Notes under the pieces: generated by a model
Databases searched by the model: none
The model's input: the letters and a program-made list of their open reading frames with translations, nothing else
What the model was told of the DNA's origin: nothing
In this document: positions 12,862 through 14,897 of the stretch, piece by piece
Layout of the letters: each line of letters opens with the position of its first letter
Numbering within the stretch: the first letter of the stretch is position 1
Made by a program: the position numbers and the translations under genes
Source: Calditrichota bacterium
GTDB taxonomy: Bacteria > Calditrichota > Calditrichia > RBG-13-44-9
NCBI GenBank assembly: GCA_024276455.1
Contig: JAJRXE010000171.1
Location: 1 to 14,897, forward strand
Direction: 5' to 3'
Length of the DNA: 14,897 nucleotides

Positions 12862-13329
12862 ATGCCGAAGGAAATTCACGGAATTCTGTCTGCCGAAGGC
12901 CGAAAATTCGGAATTGTGGTCAGCCGTTTTAACGAGTTTATTTCCTCCAAATTGTTAGAGGGAGCGCTGGATTGTTTGTACCGCCACAAAGCGAAAGAAG
13001 ACGACATCGAAATTGTGTGGGTGCCCGGATCGTTCGAAATTCCCCTGGTGGCTAAAAAATTGGCCCAAAAGAATCGCTACGACGCCGTCATTTGTCTGGG
13101 TGCGGTTATTCGCGGCGCCACACCCCATTTCGAATACGTCGCCTCGGAAGTGGCGAAAGGAGTCGCCCTGACCTCGCTGGAAACCGGCGTACCGGTTATT
13201 TTCGGCATCATTACTTCGGACACCATCGAGCAGGCCATCGAACGGGCCGGCACCAAGGCCGGTAACAAAGGCTGGGATGCCGCCCTCACCGCCGTGGAAA
13301 TGGCCGATCTGGTCACCCGAATCGGTTGA
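12862..13329 (+). CDS. ribH: 6,7-dimethyl-8-ribityllumazine synthase
   Basis: A 155-aa protein joining the RibD-derived pyrimidine with DHBP to give lumazine, the substrate of RibE. Motifs: VVSRFNEFISSKLLEGA, VPGSFEIPLVAKKLA, CLGAVIRGATPHFEYVA with the catalytic His, and VIFGIITSDTIEQAIERAGT followed by KAGNKGWDAA. Family members form pentamers or 60-subunit capsids; length and motifs here fit either. ATG 12862 has AGGAG at 12851-12855 with 6-nt spacing. It is the last gene of the riboflavin operon; a weak terminator follows. With ribD, ribE and ribBA the set is complete except for the phosphatase that acts between RibD and RibH, which is usually encoded elsewhere. Confidence 0.97.
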   Translation: MPKEIHGILSAEGRKFGIVVSRFNEFISSKLLEGALDCLYRHKAKEDDIEIVWVPGSFEIPLVAKKLAQKNRYDAVICLGAVIRGATPHFEYVASEVAKGVALTSLETGVPVIFGIITSDTIEQAIERAGTKAGNKGWDAALTAVEMADLVTRIG

Positions 13330-13350
13330 AACTTTTACCAGCAATACCCA

Positions 13351-13371
13351 CGAGGCTACCCTCGCTATTTT
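13351..13371 (+). terminator. Weak terminator after ribH
   Basis: CGAGG (13351-13355) / CCTCG (13360-13364) with loop CTAC is followed by CTATTTT. The stem is only 5 bp and the T run is interrupted, but the place, 21 nt behind the ribH stop, fits the end of the operon. Confidence 0.4.
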
Positions 13372-13414
13372 CAGTTTCTGCAAAAAGATGGTAATTGATT
13401 CGATTTCGCTGGTT

Positions 13415-13575
13415 AAAAGGTAAACGAGGTAGGAAAAGCAGGGATGCTTGGCCTACTCCGTTTCACCGGTTCACCGATTCTCCCATTCGCCTTTCCCTTC
13501 GTCGCACGGTCGCTCCTCAAAAGGTTTACGGACAAGCAGGGATGCCTGGCCTACGTTCGTCTCTCTTCGTTTACC
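13415..13575. repeat. Composite intergenic repeat element with two direct units and inverted ends
   Basis: Two direct units are seen at 13415-13456 and 13519-13554. Each begins AAAAGGT, two variable bases, ACG, and ends with a shared 21-nt block (13436-13456 and 13534-13554) that differs at one base; its core is GCAGGGATGC and its end TGGCCTAC. Unit 1 folds on itself: AAACG-AG-GTAGG (13422-13433), AAGCA / TGCTT with loop GGGA, CCTAC-TC-CGTTT (13452-13463). The outer ends GGTAAACGA (13419-13427) and TCGTTTACC (13567-13575) are a perfect 9-bp inverted repeat. No transposase is present. It resembles a REP/MITE-type dispersed element, but only a genome search can show that. Confidence 0.6.
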
Positions 13576-13712
13576 CTGCGGGGAAACCAAATTCCTCATT
13601 TCGTGTAAAACGAATCAACAGAAATTTAAAAAATCTCTTCCATCGGGAAGAAAGCATGCTTAAAATTTCTTTTCCTAAATTCCAGGGAATAACACAAAAG
13701 GTTCATTAACAT
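13576..13712. other. AT-rich upstream region of the propeller gene
   Basis: With the repeat this completes the 383-bp gap behind ribH. It is AT-rich (13610-13705) and should hold the promoter of the next gene, but I find no pair of boxes that convinces. A short frame at 13656 (17 codons) follows a GGAAGAAAG sequence and could be a leader peptide or chance. The only RBS-like bases before ATG 13713 are AAAGG (13697-13701). Confidence 0.3.
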
Positions 13713-14897
13713 ATGCGATTTCAAAACACATTACTCACCCTGCTTTTTTTCTTGATCTGGATTCCCCAACTCCTTCGGGGTCAATTTTACTGGGAAGTCA
13801 TGACCAATGTGAACGAAGTGCGCGACCTGCTCATCCGGGAAGACACCCTCTACGCCGCGACGGGAGGCGGATTGCTCATTTACGATTTGACCACCGGGGA
13901 GCACCGCACGGTAACCGCCGCGGATGGAATCGCCGATCAAAACTTTACCACTCTGACCTGGTCGGAAAAAGGGACGGTCATTCTGGGCACTCAGGGGGGC
14001 AGCCTGACTTTTTATCATCCGGCAACGGAAACCTTCTACCAGGACCGCAGTCTGGTCGGAAACGAAATTGTGAATCTTCAAGCACAGCAGGACACCCTCT
14101 GGGTGGTCACCAAAAAAATGGTGGCAGTGTACCTTTTCCACCGGGAACAGGCCCGGTTCCTCTTTCAGGATTTTTTCCAGAACTTCAAGCAGGATTTTAC
14201 GGAGTTTCGGGACCTGGCCGTTTACCGGATGCGGGTTTTCGTGGCCAGCGATGTGGGGTTGTACTCCGCCCCCAGCAATTTTTTACATTACAATTTGAAG
14301 GCGGCCGATAGCTGGACCCTTCAGACCGTTGCAGACGGCCTGCCGGACGCCAGCATTTTTTCCTTACTCGCCACGGAGGACACCCTTTACATCGGGACCG
14401 ACAACGGAATGGCCAAGTATGCATCCGACACATTCACCACCTTCCGCAACGGCTTGAGTCCCGCGCGGGTGAAACATCTGGTTCTGCAGGACGGGACTCT
14501 CTACGCGGACAACGGCACCACCATGTACCGGCTGGAGGGGAACCTGTTTCGGGCGCTGGCCCGGGCTCCCTACAACCGTCTGGTTACGTTTGCCGTCGAT
14601 CATCGGGCTCACCTCTGGGGTTCGGTGGTGGACAAGGGACTGCGGGACTTCACCGCCCGACAGCGCCTCTGGTTCAACAGTCCCATCGACAACCACATCT
14701 CCCGGGTGTACCTGGACAGCCGCAACCGCCTCTGGGTGCTCACCAGTCGAGTGAAGGAGGAACGGAAAAAAGGATTTTCCGTGCTGGAGAACGGTCAGTG
14801 GCGCAATTTCAAGTACCTCGACCGGTGGACCAACATGTCCTCCGCCGACGCCATCCTGGAAGATTCCCAGGGGAACATCTGGCTGGGTTCCTGGGGC
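13713..14897 (+). CDS. Secreted beta-propeller protein (Reg_prop-like), N-terminal 395 residues
   Basis: The frame opens at ATG 13713 and stays open to the window edge (395 codons, no stop), so the C-terminus is missing. The N-terminus MRFQNTLLTLLFFLIWIPQL is a Sec signal peptide, with cleavage probably near LRGQ (residues 22-24). The rest is a series of propeller blades with recurring D-T-L-Y-[AIV] strands: REDTLYAATGGGLLIYDL, AQQDTLWVVTKK, ATEDTLYIGTDNGMAKY, QDGTLYADNG, and then the RLWVLTSR and NIWLGSWG type typical of two-component-regulator propeller (Reg_prop) repeats. In the FCB group such proteins are often secreted by the type IX system or fused to a membrane histidine kinase. The missing end decides between these: a sorting domain or a transmembrane-kinase segment. 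Confidence 0.8.
   Translation, partial: MRFQNTLLTLLFFLIWIPQLLRGQFYWEVMTNVNEVRDLLIREDTLYAATGGGLLIYDLTTGEHRTVTAADGIADQNFTTLTWSEKGTVILGTQGGSLTFYHPATETFYQDRSLVGNEIVNLQAQQDTLWVVTKKMVAVYLFHREQARFLFQDFFQNFKQDFTEFRDLAVYRMRVFVASDVGLYSAPSNFLHYNLKAADSWTLQTVADGLPDASIFSLLATEDTLYIGTDNGMAKYASDTFTTFRNGLSPARVKHLVLQDGTLYADNGTTMYRLEGNLFRALARAPYNRLVTFAVDHRAHLWGSVVDKGLRDFTARQRLWFNSPIDNHISRVYLDSRNRLWVLTSRVKEERKKGFSVLENGQWRNFKYLDRWTNMSSADAILEDSQGNIWLGSWG

Noticed and set aside
13436..13554. Possible CRISPR remnant from two near-identical 21-nt blocks
   Set aside because: Only two copies with a 77-nt gap, units of unequal length, and no cas genes; a dispersed repeat is the better reading.
13395..13709. Short open frames (104 and 71 aa) behind ribH
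   Set aside because: They translate the repeat element and AT-rich spacer in two frames, lack RBS and show no protein-like conservation pattern.

Overview
This window is about 15 kb of bacterial chromosome at roughly 50-55% GC. Every confident gene is on the + strand. It is mostly housekeeping metabolism, with one unusual regulatory RNA leader. The gene set points to the Fibrobacterota-Chlorobiota-Bacteroidota superphylum, with a Calditrichota/Caldithrix-like or related candidate phylum as my best guess. The clues are a BshA-type bacillithiol glycosyltransferase, a bifunctional-nuclease (DUF151) protein with a UVR tail, a secreted propeller protein of Reg_prop style, and promoter candidates containing the Bacteroidota-like TAnnTTTG element. 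Unlike typical Bacteroidota, most genes have strong AGGAG ribosome binding sites, and TTG/GTG starts are used. This placement is inference, not a database result.

Layout. 1-237 is the C-terminal end of a GGDEF diguanylate cyclase domain. After a spacer with a terminator comes a tight set: bshA (611-1735), a glycerophosphodiester phosphodiesterase (1742-2512) and an unrecognised exported, membrane-anchored protein (2505-3245). A 391-bp AT-rich spacer leads to a cyclodeaminase-family protein (3637-4260), then a NifU-like Fe-S scaffold domain (4377-4601), a DUF151-UVR protein (4621-5178) and a metallo-beta-lactamase-fold hydrolase (5206-6099). A universal stress protein (6207-6650), with a candidate triple half-site operator, precedes pyruvate kinase (6669-8102), which ends at a strong terminator. 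Two small orphan units follow: a 265-aa protein with an internal duplication (8287-9084, with its own promoter, RBS and terminator) and an 80-aa protein (9182-9424).

The centre of interest is the riboflavin operon: promoter (TTGACA at 9475), FMN riboswitch (9511-9706), terminator (9747-9778), then ribD (9827), ribE (10957), ribBA (11614) and ribH (12862). Together these four genes encode the dedicated enzymes from GTP and ribulose-5-phosphate to riboflavin, except the pyrimidine phosphatase. The aptamer carries a 77-nt structured insertion exactly in the loop of helix P2. Its 5' strand can form a 13-bp antiterminator with the 5' arm of the terminator. A degenerate copy of an aptamer segment lies between terminator and start codon. 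A repeat element (13415-13575) separates the operon from a propeller protein that runs off the right edge (13713-14897).

No tRNA, rRNA, CRISPR array, transposase or prophage gene was seen.
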